DNA of 64,000 nucleotides from Shimia sp. Alg240-R146 (GTDB taxonomy: Bacteria > Pseudomonadota > Alphaproteobacteria > Rhodobacterales > Rhodobacteraceae). The translations under genes and the position numbers were made by a program. The notes below the pieces were generated by a model, which had not been told where the DNA came from, made no database searches, and saw nothing but the letters and a program-made list of their open reading frames with translations. The DNA lies in NCBI RefSeq assembly GCF_947331465.1, contig NZ_CAMZOK010000001.1:310001-374000 (forward strand). The letters are read 5' to 3'. Shown in pieces: positions 1 to 9,262 of the stretch (the stretch's first letter is position 1; the number at the start of each line of letters is the position of its first letter).

Positions 1-134
1 TATCCCGGTGAGGCAGGTTTTCTGGCCACCACAAGTGACATTGCCTGCGATTGAGCAGGCCCCGATTAGAGACAAATCCAAAAGGCAGCGGTGGCTGAAA
101 ACGCCACCCACCAAAGGAACGAAGGAGAGCCCCA
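1..134 (+). promoter_or_regulatory. gltB leader with two small hairpins
   Basis: No convincing gene lies here. Two short inverted repeats are visible: GCCTGC/GCAGGC at 43-60 with a 6-nt loop, and GGTGGC/GCCACC at 90-108 with a 7-nt loop. The second sits just before the gltB ribosome binding site (AAGGAG, 122-127). Neither is followed by a T-tract, so they look like leader structures rather than terminators. The first 54 bases could encode the tail of an upstream gene, but this cannot be shown. Confidence 0.35.
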
Positions 135-3100
135 ATGACCAAGTATGACGACAACTGGGTGCGCGAAGAAGAAGCCAAGCGCAAGTTCATGGCCGAAAAC
201 GGTCTGTATGATGAGAGCGAAGAGCACTCATCCTGTGGCGTGGGCCTTGTGGTCAGCATTGATGGCAAACCCAGCCGCAAAGTGGTTGAGGCGGGCATTA
301 CTGCGTTGAAGGCGATCTGGCACCGTGGTGCTGTGGATGCGGACGGCAAAACCGGAGATGGCGCCGGTATTCACGTGCAGATTCCGGTCAACTTTTTCTA
401 TGACCAGATCAAGCGCACTGGTCATGAGCCCATCAAGGACGAGTTGATGGCCGTGGGTCAGGTGTTCCTGCCGCGCACCGATCATGGTGCGCAGGAAAGC
501 TGTCGGACGATTGTGGAAACCGAAGTGCTGAAGATGGGTTATCGCATCTATGGCTGGCGCCATGTGCCGGTGGATGTGACCTGTCTGGGCGAGAAAGCCA
601 ATGCGACGCGGCCCGAGATCGAACAGATCCTGATCACCAATTCCAAGGGAGTTGATGAGGAAACGTTTGAGCGCGAACTGTATGTGATCCGTCGCCGCAT
701 CGAGAAAGCTGCGTTGGCGGCTAACATCAGCGGGCTTTATATCGCGTCGTTGTCGTGCCGCTCGATCATCTACAAAGGCATGATGTTGGCCGAGCAGGTG
801 GCGGTGTTCTATCCTGACCTGTTGGATGAGCGTTTCGAGAGTGCGTTTGCGCTGTATCACCAGCGCTATTCCACCAACACATTCCCACAGTGGTGGCTGG
901 CACAGCCATTCCGCATGTTGGCCCACAACGGCGAGATCAACACGCTCAAGGGCAACCTGAACTGGATGAAGAGCCACGAGATCCGCATGGCGTCGGCCTC
1001 GTTTGGCGATCACGCCGAGGATATCAAGCCAATCGTGCCGGGTGGCGCGTCGGATTCGGCGGCGCTGGACGGTGTGTTTGAAGTTCTGGTGCGCGCTGGG
1101 CGGTCTGCGCCGATGGCGAAAACCATGCTGGTGCCTGAGTCGTGGTCCAAGCAGGCGGTTGAGCTGCCGCAGGCGTGGCGGGACATGTATTCCTACTGCA
1201 ACTCGGTGATGGAGCCGTGGGACGGCCCTGCTGCACTGGCGATGACCGATGGTCGTTGGGTGTGTGCGGGTCTGGATCGCAACGGCCTGCGCCCGATGCG
1301 GTATGTCGTGACCGGTGACGGGCTGCTGATTTCCGGCTCCGAAGCAGGCATGGTGCCGATTGACGAGGCATCGGTTGTTGAAAAAGGTGCGCTTGGTCCG
1401 GGGCAGTTGTTGGCCGTGGATATGAAAGAGGGCAAGCTGTACCACGACACTGAGATCAAGGATAAGCTGGCCGGCGCGCGTCCGTTTGGCGAGTGGGTTG
1501 GCAAGATCCGCGACCTGGCCGGTGAGCTGCAAAGCGTGACCGAGACCGCAACGTTTGCGGGCGAAGATTTGCGGCAGCGACAAATCGCGGCCGGATATTC
1601 GATGGAAGAGGTCGAGCAGATCCTTGCGCCTATGGCTGAGGATGGCAAAGAGGCGTTGGCGTCGATGGGGGATGACACCCCGAGCGCGGTTCTGTCCAAG
1701 CTTTACCGTCCGTTGAGCCACTTCTTCCGCCAGAACTTTTCTCAGGTGACCAACCCGCCAATCGACAGCTTGCGTGAATACCGCGTGATGAGCCTGAAGA
1801 CGCGGTTTGGCAATTTGAAGAACGTGCTGGGCGAAGATGGCAGTCAGACCGAGATTGTCATGCTGGAAAGCCCGTTTGTGGCCAACAAGCAGTTTGAGAC
1901 ATTGCTGGAAGCGTTCGACGACACTGTTGTTCGTATCGATTGTACTTTTGATGCGGGTGAAGGTGCGTTGCAGGCGGGTCTGGAGCGTATTCGCGCGGAA
2001 GCCGAAGATGCAGTGCGGTCCGGTGCCGGGCACATTGTTCTGAGCGACGAAGCGCAGGGCGCCGACAAGGTTGCCATGCCGATGATCCTCGCGACCAGCG
2101 CAGTGCATAGCCACCTGACGCGCAAAGGGCTGCGGACGTTCTGTTCGCTGAACGTGCGCTCCGCAGAATGTATCGACCCGCATTATTTTGCCGTTCTGAT
2201 TGGCTCAGGCGCCACGGTGGTGAACGCCTATCTGGCCGAGGACACGCTGGCAGATCGCATTGCGCGTGGTCTGGCGGATGGCACATTGACCGAGAATATG
2301 GCGCGGTATCGCGAAGCCATCGATCAGGGTCTGCTCAAGATCATGGCGAAGATGGGCATTTCGGTGATCTCGTCTTATCGCGGTGGCCTGAACTTTGAAG
2401 CTGTGGGTCTGAGCCGCGCGATGTGTGCGGAATACTTCCCCGGTATGACCAGCCGGATTTCCGGCATTGGTGTCAGCGGCATTCAACGCAAGGCCGAGCA
2501 AGTTCACGCCAAAGGGTTCCTGAGCGGCACAGATGTGTTGCCGATCGGCGGTTTCTACAAGGCGCGTAAGTCGGGTGAGACCCACGCGTGGGGCGCACAG
2601 TCGATGCACATGCTGCAAGCGGCCTGTAACCGCGCGAGCTATGAGCTGTGGAAACAGTATAGCGCCAAGATGCGGGCCAACCCGCCCATCCATCTGCGCG
2701 ACCTGCTGGACATCAAGGCGATTGGCAAGCCGATCCCGATTGAAGAAGTTGAAAGCATCACCGCGATCCGCAAGCGTTTCGTAACGCCCGGCATGTCGCT
2801 GGGGGCGTTGTCGCCTGAGGCGCACAAAACGCTGAACGTGGCGATGAACCGGATCGGTGCCAAGTCGGATTCCGGTGAGGGTGGCGAAGATCCGGCGCAC
2901 TTTGTGCCGGAGCCAAATGGCGACAACCCGTCTGCAAAAATCAAGCAGGTGGCGTCGGGTCGTTTTGGCGTAACCGCTGAGTATCTGAACCAGTGTGAAG
3001 AGCTGGAAATCAAAGTTGCACAGGGCGCCAAGCCCGGTGAAGGCGGCCAGTTGCCGGGTATGAAGGTCACCGACCTGATTGCACGTCTGCGTCACTCGAC

Positions 3101-4667
3101 CAAAGGTGTGACGCTGATTTCTCCGCCGCCGCACCACGACATCTACTCAATCGAGGACCTGGCGCAGCTGATCTATGATCTGAAGCAGATCAACCCGCGC
3201 TGTAAGGTGACGGTGAAGCTGGTGGCGTCGAGCGGCGTCGGCACAATTGCTGCCGGTGTGGCGAAAGCCAAAGCCGACATCATCCTGATCTCGGGCCACA
3301 ATGGCGGCACGGGTGCATCGCCCGCGACGTCGATCAAATACTGTGGTCTGCCGTGGGAAATGGGCCTGACCGAAGCGCATCAGGTTCTGGCGATGAACAA
3401 GCTGCGCGAGCGGGTGACATTGCGGACAGACGGTGGTTTGCGCACGGGTCGTGACATTGTCATGGCGGCAATGATGGGTGCCGAGGAATACGGTATCGGC
3501 ACCGCGGCGTTGATCGCGATGGGCTGTATCATGGTGCGTCAGTGCCAGTCCAACACCTGCCCCGTCGGTGTGTGTACGCAAGACGAAGATTTGCGTGCGA
3601 AATACACCGGCTCTGCGGACAAAGTGGTCAACCTGATCACCTTCTATGCGCAGGAAGTGCGTGAGATTTTGGCCAGCATCGGGGCGCGTAGCCTTGAGGA
3701 TGTCATCGGCCGCGCGGACCTGTTGGCGCAGGTTAGCCGTGGATCGGCGCATCTGGACGATCTGGATCTCAACCCGCTGTTGATCACCGTCGATGGCGCG
3801 CATGACATCGTTTATAACCGCGACAAAGACCGCAACTATGTGCCTGATACGCTGGATGCGGAAATCGTGCGCGATGCGGCGCGGTTCCTTGAGGATGGCG
3901 AGAAGATGCAGTTGTCTTATGCCGTGCAGAACACGCACCGGACCGTGGGCACACGCACCTCAAGCCATATCGTGCGCAATTTCGGTATGCGCAATGCGCT
4001 TCAGGATGATCACCTGACGGTCAAGCTGACCGGGTCTGCGGGTCAGTCTCTGGGGGCCTTTGCAGCACCGGGATTGAAGATCGAAGTGTCGGGCGATGCC
4101 AACGACTATGTTGGCAAAGGCCTGTCCGGGGGCACCGTGGTGGTGCGTCCGCCAATGGCAAGCCCGCTGACGGCGGCGGATAACACGATCATCGGCAACA
4201 CCGTGCTTTATGGCGCAACCGATGGCCATCTGTTTGCAGCCGGTCGCGCAGGGGAGCGGTTCGCCGTTCGAAACTCTGGTGCGAAGGTCGTGATCGAGGG
4301 CTGTGGCGCGTGTGGGTGTGAATACATGACCGGCGGCATTGCTGTGATCCTTGGCGAAATCGGCGCGAACTTTGGCGCGGGCATGACCGGTGGCATGGCT
4401 TATCTGTATGATCCGGATGGCAAAGCCGAAAACGTCATGAACATGGAAACGCTGGTGACCTGTCCTGTGACGGTTCAGCATTGGGAAGATCAGCTGAAAG
4501 GCTTGATTGAACGCCATGTTGCAGAGACCGGCAGCCGTAAGGCCGCGGATATTCTGCAGCACTGGGACATGGAGAAAGGCAACTTCCTTCAAGTGTGCCC
4601 CAAAGAGATGTTGGTGCACATCCCGCATCCGCTGACCAACGACAGCGCGGCGGTTCCGGCCGAATAA
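135..4667 (+). CDS. gltB: Glutamate synthase (NADPH) large chain
   Basis: This is the large subunit of glutamate synthase, which makes two glutamates from glutamine and 2-oxoglutarate in the cytoplasm and is central to ammonium assimilation. It has 1510 residues, the usual family length. Cys34, in the HSSCGVG motif, is the expected N-terminal nucleophile of the class II glutaminase domain, which implies removal of a 33-residue propeptide. The central and FMN-binding synthase domains follow. A cysteine cluster near residues 1131-1147 (CIMVRQC...NTCPVG) fits the 3Fe-4S site. The C-terminal glycine-rich stretch (about 1290-1440) is the GXGXG beta-helix. The ATG is preceded by AAGGAG. The small subunit gltD is not in the window and may lie upstream. 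Confidence 0.97.
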   Translation: MTKYDDNWVREEEAKRKFMAENGLYDESEEHSSCGVGLVVSIDGKPSRKVVEAGITALKAIWHRGAVDADGKTGDGAGIHVQIPVNFFYDQIKRTGHEPIKDELMAVGQVFLPRTDHGAQESCRTIVETEVLKMGYRIYGWRHVPVDVTCLGEKANATRPEIEQILITNSKGVDEETFERELYVIRRRIEKAALAANISGLYIASLSCRSIIYKGMMLAEQVAVFYPDLLDERFESAFALYHQRYSTNTFPQWWLAQPFRMLAHNGEINTLKGNLNWMKSHEIRMASASFGDHAEDIKPIVPGGASDSAALDGVFEVLVRAGRSAPMAKTMLVPESWSKQAVELPQAWRDMYSYCNSVMEPWDGPAALAMTDGRWVCAGLDRNGLRPMRYVVTGDGLLISGSEAGMVPIDEASVVEKGALGPGQLLAVDMKEGKLYHDTEIKDKLAGARPFGEWVGKIRDLAGELQSVTETATFAGEDLRQRQIAAGYSMEEVEQILAPMAEDGKEALASMGDDTPSAVLSKLYRPLSHFFRQNFSQVTNPPIDSLREYRVMSLKTRFGNLKNVLGEDGSQTEIVMLESPFVANKQFETLLEAFDDTVVRIDCTFDAGEGALQAGLERIRAEAEDAVRSGAGHIVLSDEAQGADKVAMPMILATSAVHSHLTRKGLRTFCSLNVRSAECIDPHYFAVLIGSGATVVNAYLAEDTLADRIARGLADGTLTENMARYREAIDQGLLKIMAKMGISVISSYRGGLNFEAVGLSRAMCAEYFPGMTSRISGIGVSGIQRKAEQVHAKGFLSGTDVLPIGGFYKARKSGETHAWGAQSMHMLQAACNRASYELWKQYSAKMRANPPIHLRDLLDIKAIGKPIPIEEVESITAIRKRFVTPGMSLGALSPEAHKTLNVAMNRIGAKSDSGEGGEDPAHFVPEPNGDNPSAKIKQVASGRFGVTAEYLNQCEELEIKVAQGAKPGEGGQLPGMKVTDLIARLRHSTKGVTLISPPPHHDIYSIEDLAQLIYDLKQINPRCKVTVKLVASSGVGTIAAGVAKAKADIILISGHNGGTGASPATSIKYCGLPWEMGLTEAHQVLAMNKLRERVTLRTDGGLRTGRDIVMAAMMGAEEYGIGTAALIAMGCIMVRQCQSNTCPVGVCTQDEDLRAKYTGSADKVVNLITFYAQEVREILASIGARSLEDVIGRADLLAQVSRGSAHLDDLDLNPLLITVDGAHDIVYNRDKDRNYVPDTLDAEIVRDAARFLEDGEKMQLSYAVQNTHRTVGTRTSSHIVRNFGMRNALQDDHLTVKLTGSAGQSLGAFAAPGLKIEVSGDANDYVGKGLSGGTVVVRPPMASPLTAADNTIIGNTVLYGATDGHLFAAGRAGERFAVRNSGAKVVIEGCGACGCEYMTGGIAVILGEIGANFGAGMTGGMAYLYDPDGKAENVMNMETLVTCPVTVQHWEDQLKGLIERHVAETGSRKAADILQHWDMEKGNFLQVCPKEMLVHIPHPLTNDSAAVPAE

Positions 4668-4690
4668 GGCAGGAATAGAGACTGAAATTG

Positions 4691-4723
4691 GCCCCTGCCG
4701 GTGAACAACGGCGGGGGCTTTTT
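4691..4723 (+). terminator. Intrinsic terminator after gltB
   Basis: A GC-rich stem (GCCCCTGCCG with CGGCGGGGGC, 8-nt loop) is followed by a short T-run. It lies 24 nt after the gltB stop and separates gltB from the next gene. Confidence 0.85.
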
Positions 4724-4836
4724 GTTTGCGACTTCGGCTTTGGGCAGGAAGCCGCGCCACAGTATCTGAGGTCTCGCCGTGCTTCGGGAATTGATTTAGG
4801 ATCTTTGACATCAGGTTGGGCACGGAGGAGACCTAC

Positions 4837-5202
4837 ATGCGATTTTTCAAACCGATGCTGGGCCTGGTGTTGTCGGTGCTGGCAAGCGCCTCAATGGCAG
4901 GCGAATGTGGTTACAATGTGTGCTGGGGCGCTGTGGGGATTGGGCCAAACGGCGCTTGGGGATATTCCCACAGCCAACAAAGCGAAAGTGAAGCGCGGCT
5001 TGCGGTGCGCAGTGCCTGTGAAGGTGACTGTAATGTGATCGAAACCTTTTACAACGCCTGTGGCGCCATGGCAGAGGGCAGCGATGGCAACTGGGGATTT
5101 GGTTGGGCAGAGGCGCGCGGTCCCGCTGAGGAGACAGCGCTTGATTATTGTGGCGAACACGGACCGAATTGTGCGGTTCGGGTTTGGGCGTGTTCGAAAT
5201 AG
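4837..5202 (+). CDS. Small secreted DUF4189-family protein
   Basis: This predicted 121-residue exported protein has an N-terminal signal peptide (MRFFKPMLGLVLSVLASASMA, with likely cleavage near residue 20). The mature part resembles the DUF4189 family: a GYNVCWGAVGIG start, a middle region with paired cysteines, and a closing Cys near the C-terminus. About eight cysteines in a short periplasmic protein suggest disulfide bonds. The function of the family is not known to me. The ATG at 4837 has a strong GGAGGAG Shine-Dalgarno and is preferred to an in-frame upstream codon at 4816. It lies between the gltB terminator and mtgA. Confidence 0.8.
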   Translation: MRFFKPMLGLVLSVLASASMAGECGYNVCWGAVGIGPNGAWGYSHSQQSESEARLAVRSACEGDCNVIETFYNACGAMAEGSDGNWGFGWAEARGPAEETALDYCGEHGPNCAVRVWACSK

Positions 5203-5268
5203 GCAACGAGGCTTGCGGGGACGCGGGGGAGGCTTTACTTCCTTTGTTGAGAGCGGCAGCGGGCGTCC

Positions 5269-5994
5269 ATGGCAAAGAAGTCAAAGAAAAAGCAGAAGAA
5301 ACCTGAGTCGCGGTGGTTGCGTCGGCGGTGGTTGAAGGCGCGGTATTGGCTGCGCCGCGCGGCTGTTTGGGCGGTGTCTTTTACGGTTTTGGCCGTGGTC
5401 TTCTTTGCGATTGTGAACCCGCCAATCACTTGGACGATGTTTAGTGAAAAGCGCCGTCTAGGGCATTTGGATCATCAATGGACCCCGATGGAGCAGATTG
5501 CACCGGTGATGGCGCGGTCTGTCGTGGCGGCGGAAGATGCCAATTTCTGTTTGCACTGGGGATTTGACGTGGCTGCGATCCGCGATGCCATAGAGGATGG
5601 TGGCGGGCGCGGTGCATCGACCCTGACGCAGCAAACGGTCAAGAACGTTTTTCTGTGGCAGGGGCGCAGTTATGTCCGCAAAGCTCTGGAGGCGGTGTTG
5701 ACGCCTTTGGTGGAAATCGGTTGGTCCAAGCGGCGGATTCTTGAGGTCTATCTGAATATTGCCGAATTTGACGAAGGCGTGTTTGGGATCGAAGCGGCGG
5801 CGCGGCATTACTTTGGCGTTGGGCCGGAAAAATTGAGCGCCACACAGGCGGCGCGGTTGGCGGTGGTACTGCCCAACCCGAAGGCGCGATCGGCGAGCCA
5901 GCCAACGGCGCGGTTGCGACGACGGGCGGCAGCGATCATGGACGGCGCCGAAACCATACGCGGGGAGTCGCGTGGCGCTTGTTTTGCGGATTGA
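5269..5994 (+). CDS. mtgA: Monofunctional peptidoglycan transglycosylase
   Basis: This enzyme polymerises lipid II into glycan strands at the periplasmic face of the inner membrane, without a transpeptidase domain. Its 241 residues match the MtgA family. A basic cytoplasmic N-terminus is followed by one membrane segment at about residues 31-50. The GT51 motifs are in order: the catalytic EDANFCLHWGFD, then GASTLTQQTVKN, then KRRILEVYLNIAEF. It follows the DUF4189 gene by 66 nt in the same direction. Confidence 0.93.
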   Translation: MAKKSKKKQKKPESRWLRRRWLKARYWLRRAAVWAVSFTVLAVVFFAIVNPPITWTMFSEKRRLGHLDHQWTPMEQIAPVMARSVVAAEDANFCLHWGFDVAAIRDAIEDGGGRGASTLTQQTVKNVFLWQGRSYVRKALEAVLTPLVEIGWSKRRILEVYLNIAEFDEGVFGIEAAARHYFGVGPEKLSATQAARLAVVLPNPKARSASQPTARLRRRAAAIMDGAETIRGESRGACFAD

Positions 5995-6026
5995 ATTACC
6001 CGTAAGGTCGGGGCATTGAAGGCGAA

Positions 6027-6716
6027 ATGATCAAATCAAGTGATGTTGTGATGAATCGACTGTTCCATGTGCCTATGTCTCCGTTTTGCCGCAAGGTGCG
6101 CCTTTGCATGGGTGAAAAGCGGCTGGAGGTGGAGCTGGTCGAGGAGCGGTACTGGGAGCAAGACCCGGATTTCCTGCGCCGCAACCCCGCTGCGAAGGTG
6201 CCGATCCTGAAGATGGACGGCAAAATGATGGCCGACAGCAATGCCATTTGCGAATATCTAGAAGAAAAATACCCGGAGCCCGCGTTGATGCCGCGTGATG
6301 CGGATGGTCGCTATGAGGTGCGCCGTCTGGTGGCGTGGTTTGATGACAAATTCCACCACGAGGTCACGTCCAAGCTTTTGTATGAGCGGGTCAACAAAAA
6401 GCTGATGGGCACCGGATATCCCGACAGTGGCAATGTGAAGGCCGGTGCCAAGGCGATCAAGTATCATCTGGACTATATGGCTTGGTTGCTGGATCACCGG
6501 CGCTGGCTGGCTGGTGATGTGATGACGATGGCGGATTTCGCTGCTGCGGCGCATTTGTCGGCATTGGATTACATTTCGGATGTGGACTGGAACCGGTCGC
6601 AGGTGGTCAAGGATTGGTATGCGACGATCAAATCGCGCCCTGCATTCCGCGCCATTCTGGCGGATCAGGTACCCGGTTTCCCGCCGCCTGCGCATTATGC
6701 CGATCTCGATTTCTAG
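6027..6716 (+). CDS. Glutathione S-transferase family protein
   Basis: This 229-residue cytoplasmic protein has a thioredoxin-fold N-terminal domain (SPFCRKVRL near residue 17, NPAAKVPIL and DSNAICEYLEEKYP) followed by an all-helical C-terminal domain, the GST layout. The Cys in SPFCRK could act in glutathione binding or thiol exchange. The substrate is unknown. The ATG at 6027 has GAAGG just upstream. An ATG at 6051 has no ribosome binding site and is less likely. The gene sits in a same-strand run between mtgA and queG, with no pathway clue. Confidence 0.88.
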   Translation: MIKSSDVVMNRLFHVPMSPFCRKVRLCMGEKRLEVELVEERYWEQDPDFLRRNPAAKVPILKMDGKMMADSNAICEYLEEKYPEPALMPRDADGRYEVRRLVAWFDDKFHHEVTSKLLYERVNKKLMGTGYPDSGNVKAGAKAIKYHLDYMAWLLDHRRWLAGDVMTMADFAAAAHLSALDYISDVDWNRSQVVKDWYATIKSRPAFRAILADQVPGFPPPAHYADLDF

Positions 6717-6788
6717 AATGCGCTCAATGGCGGGGGGCCAGCCCCTCGTACCCCTCAGGATATGTGGGGCAAGAGGAAAGGGCGCGCC

Positions 6789-7829
6789 GTGACGGATCTG
6801 AAGGCGCGATTGGTTGCAGAGGCGCAGGCCATCGGGTTTGACATGGCGCGGGTGTGTCGTCCGGATGCGGTGCCGCAAGTTGCGGCCGGTCTGGGTGGAT
6901 TTCTGGCCAAGGATTATCACGGCACAATGGGCTGGTTGGCGGAGCGCACGCATTGGCGGTCTGATCCGGCGGCGCTGTGGCCGGAAGCGCGATCTGTGAT
7001 CGTGCTGGGCGAGAGTTACACGCCGGATCATGATCCGCTGGCGGTGCATCAGATGGCGGATCGGGGCGCGATTTCGGTCTATGCGCAGAACCGGGATTAT
7101 CACGACACGGTCAAAAAGCGGCTCAAGCGGTTGGCGCGGTGGTTGATTGCCGAAACAGGTGACGCGACGCAGGTGAAAGTGTTTGTGGATACGGCGCCTG
7201 TGCCGGAGAAGCCCCTGGGGCAGGCTGCGGGGCTGGGATGGCAGGGCAAACACACCAATCTGGTGAGCCGCGATCTGGGATCCTGGTTCTTTATTGGATC
7301 GGTGTTCACAACCGTCGAATTAGAGACTGATCCAGCGGAAATCGATCATTGCGGGACGTGCCGCGCCTGTCTGGATGCCTGCCCGACAGGGGCGTTTCCT
7401 GCGCCGCATCAGATCGACGCGCGGCGCTGCATTTCTTATCTGACAATCGAGCATCATGGTCCGGTCGAGGAAGAGTTGCGCGCCCTAATGGGCAACCGGA
7501 TTTATGGCTGTGACGACTGTCTTGGGGTGTGTCCGTGGAACAAATTCGCCCAAGAGGCGCGGGAAGTGAAATACCACGCTCGCACAGAGTTGGTGGCACC
7601 CAAACTGGCAGACCTTGCGGCGTTCGATGATGCCGGGTTTCGAGCCCATTTTTCGGGGTCACCAATCAAACGGATCGGGCGCGACAGATTTGTCCGCAAT
7701 GTGCTTTACGCCATCGGAAATTCGGGTGATTTGGCCTTACTAGAGACTGCATTGAGGTTATGTGAAGACCCTGATCCGGTTGTGGCAGATGCGGCGCAAT
7801 GGGCGGCGGCGCGGCTAAGGGGCGAATAA
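6789..7829 (+). CDS. queG: Epoxyqueuosine reductase
   Basis: QueG performs the last step of queuosine synthesis, reducing epoxyqueuosine in the wobble position of GUN-anticodon tRNAs with cobalamin and two 4Fe-4S clusters. The 346-residue product has the conserved [18 protein letters not shown] region, then the ferredoxin-like cysteines [16 protein letters not shown] and, later, [13 protein letters not shown], with [11 protein letters not shown] between them. I chose the GTG start at 6789 because GAGGAAAG lies 9-17 nt upstream; an in-frame ATG at 6762 lacks a good site. The C-terminal HEAT-like segment is present. Confidence 0.94.
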   Translation: MTDLKARLVAEAQAIGFDMARVCRPDAVPQVAAGLGGFLAKDYHGTMGWLAERTHWRSDPAALWPEARSVIVLGESYTPDHDPLAVHQMADRGAISVYAQNRDYHDTVKKRLKRLARWLIAETGDATQVKVFVDTAPVPEKPLGQAAGLGWQGKHTNLVSRDLGSWFFIGSVFTTVELETDPAEIDHCGTCRACLDACPTGAFPAPHQIDARRCISYLTIEHHGPVEEELRALMGNRIYGCDDCLGVCPWNKFAQEAREVKYHARTELVAPKLADLAAFDDAGFRAHFSGSPIKRIGRDRFVRNVLYAIGNSGDLALLETALRLCEDPDPVVADAAQWAAARLRGE

Positions 7830-7885
7830 CCGGTCGTCAGTTTAGGTGTTGGCGGAGGTGGGCAGGCATGACCCGTCGGAACCTG

Positions 7886-9262
7886 TCAGGCCGCAAAACT
7901 TCCGCCCAGCGCGACGTTCAGATCGACGAAGTCCACAGCGCGATTGCGCCGGTCAAGCGCCAGAGCGTTCTGTGTGTCCAGAAACGCGCGCTCTGCGTCC
8001 AGAACCTGCAGGAAGGAGACCTTTTGTTCGGCATAGGCCGCGCGCGCAATTTCAAGAACCTTTGCTGCTGCCTTCTCCGCCAGAGTGGCCTTTTCAACAG
8101 CCGATGTGTTCTGATCCAGTGCATACATCGCATTGCGGACTTCTTCTACCGCGAGCACGACTTCCTTCTCCCACGCGGCCTGACGCTCATCTATCAGCCC
8201 TTGCGCAGTTTTCACCTTTCCTTGGCGGACCGGTCTGTCAAAAATCGGCAGATCAATATTCAGCCTCACAAAACCGCCCAGCGGGTCGAAGCCGGAACCT
8301 CCGTTTTCAAGATTGATGTTCCCGGTCAGGCTGAGGCTTGGATAAAGATCGGCTTCCGACACGCCAAGCAGGGCGACGGCTTCGGCCAGTTTCTTTTCGG
8401 CGTAGACGATATCAGGCCGGTTTCTGACCAGATCCGTAGGAACGCCAATGTTCAGGGATTTGTAGCTCGGCGCCGGTTGCGGCGCTTTGACGTCAAGGTC
8501 GGAACGCTGAGCGAGATTAGTGCTTCCGGCCAGTGCGGTGACTCGGTTAACCATGCGGACAAAGAACACGCGTGCGTCAGGAACGGTGGACTGCGTGCGC
8601 AACACAAGCGCTTCGGCCTGCGCCACTTCCAATTCGCTGGCCCCGCCTGTTTCCAGAAGTTTGCGTGTCGCGACCAGGGTGTCTTCCCGGCTCTTTTGGA
8701 CGCGCAATAAAATCCGGATCAATTCCTGCGCATAGCGCATATCCATGTAAGCCGTGATCACTTCGTCCACAAAAAGCAGTCGCCAAACATCCACATCCGC
8801 ATAGCTGGCTTCCAGTCGGGCCACGGCGGCCTCGCGCTCTCTTTGCAACTTGCCAAACAGGTCCAGTTTCCAAGTGGCTTCTGTACGCGCAAACGTCGTG
8901 GCGGTGGTAGCTTCGCCACCACCACCGGACAATTTTGCTTCGCCAACTCTGACCGTTCCGGACAAAGGGAATCCCGATGATTCTAGGATCCCCTGAGATT
9001 GCAGGATACGCGCAGCGAGGCGTTGAACGTCTTTGTTATTCTTCAGCCCATACTCAACAATCTGATTGAGAATACTGTCGTTGTAAGCGGTCCACCATGT
9101 CGCGTCATTCTTGCGCGCCGGTGTTGCGGATTCCTTTAGGAATTTGTCCGGCAGTCCAATCTTGGGTTTTTCGAATTCAGGCCCAATGGGGGCGCAACCA
9201 GAAAGCAGTCCAAGCACGACCGCCCGCCGCGAAAGAAAGAGGGCGGAAGAATTGGACCTCAT
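7886..9262 (-). CDS. NodT-type outer-membrane efflux lipoprotein
   Basis: This 458-residue protein is an outer-membrane factor of the TolC/NodT class, which forms the exit duct of tripartite pumps. It has a lipoprotein signal with lipobox LLSGC (Cys near 22), the two long coiled-coil repeats of the family, and the signature VPTDLVRNRPDI followed by EADLYPSLSLTGN. Its start overlaps the end of the upstream MscS-family gene by 4 nt (ATGA), so the two are probably translated together. No RND pump or adaptor gene is nearby, so the pump it serves is not evident. Confidence 0.88.
   Translation of the reverse strand: MRSNSSALFLSRRAVVLGLLSGCAPIGPEFEKPKIGLPDKFLKESATPARKNDATWWTAYNDSILNQIVEYGLKNNKDVQRLAARILQSQGILESSGFPLSGTVRVGEAKLSGGGGEATTATTFARTEATWKLDLFGKLQREREAAVARLEASYADVDVWRLLFVDEVITAYMDMRYAQELIRILLRVQKSREDTLVATRKLLETGGASELEVAQAEALVLRTQSTVPDARVFFVRMVNRVTALAGSTNLAQRSDLDVKAPQPAPSYKSLNIGVPTDLVRNRPDIVYAEKKLAEAVALLGVSEADLYPSLSLTGNINLENGGSGFDPLGGFVRLNIDLPIFDRPVRQGKVKTAQGLIDERQAAWEKEVVLAVEEVRNAMYALDQNTSAVEKATLAEKAAAKVLEIARAAYAEQKVSFLQVLDAERAFLDTQNALALDRRNRAVDFVDLNVALGGSFAA

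Noticed and set aside
1..54. Possible C-terminal tail of an upstream gene (frame open to a TGA at 52-54).
   Set aside because: Only 17 codons are visible and no family motif appears, so it cannot be separated from chance.
228..2183. A 651-codon minus-strand frame opposite gltB.
   Set aside because: Its His/Arg/Gln-rich composition is typical of a shadow of GC-rich coding sequence; no start signal or motif was seen.
7799..8710. A 303-codon plus-strand frame opposite the outer-membrane factor gene.
   Set aside because: It lies wholly against a well-supported gene and has no motif.
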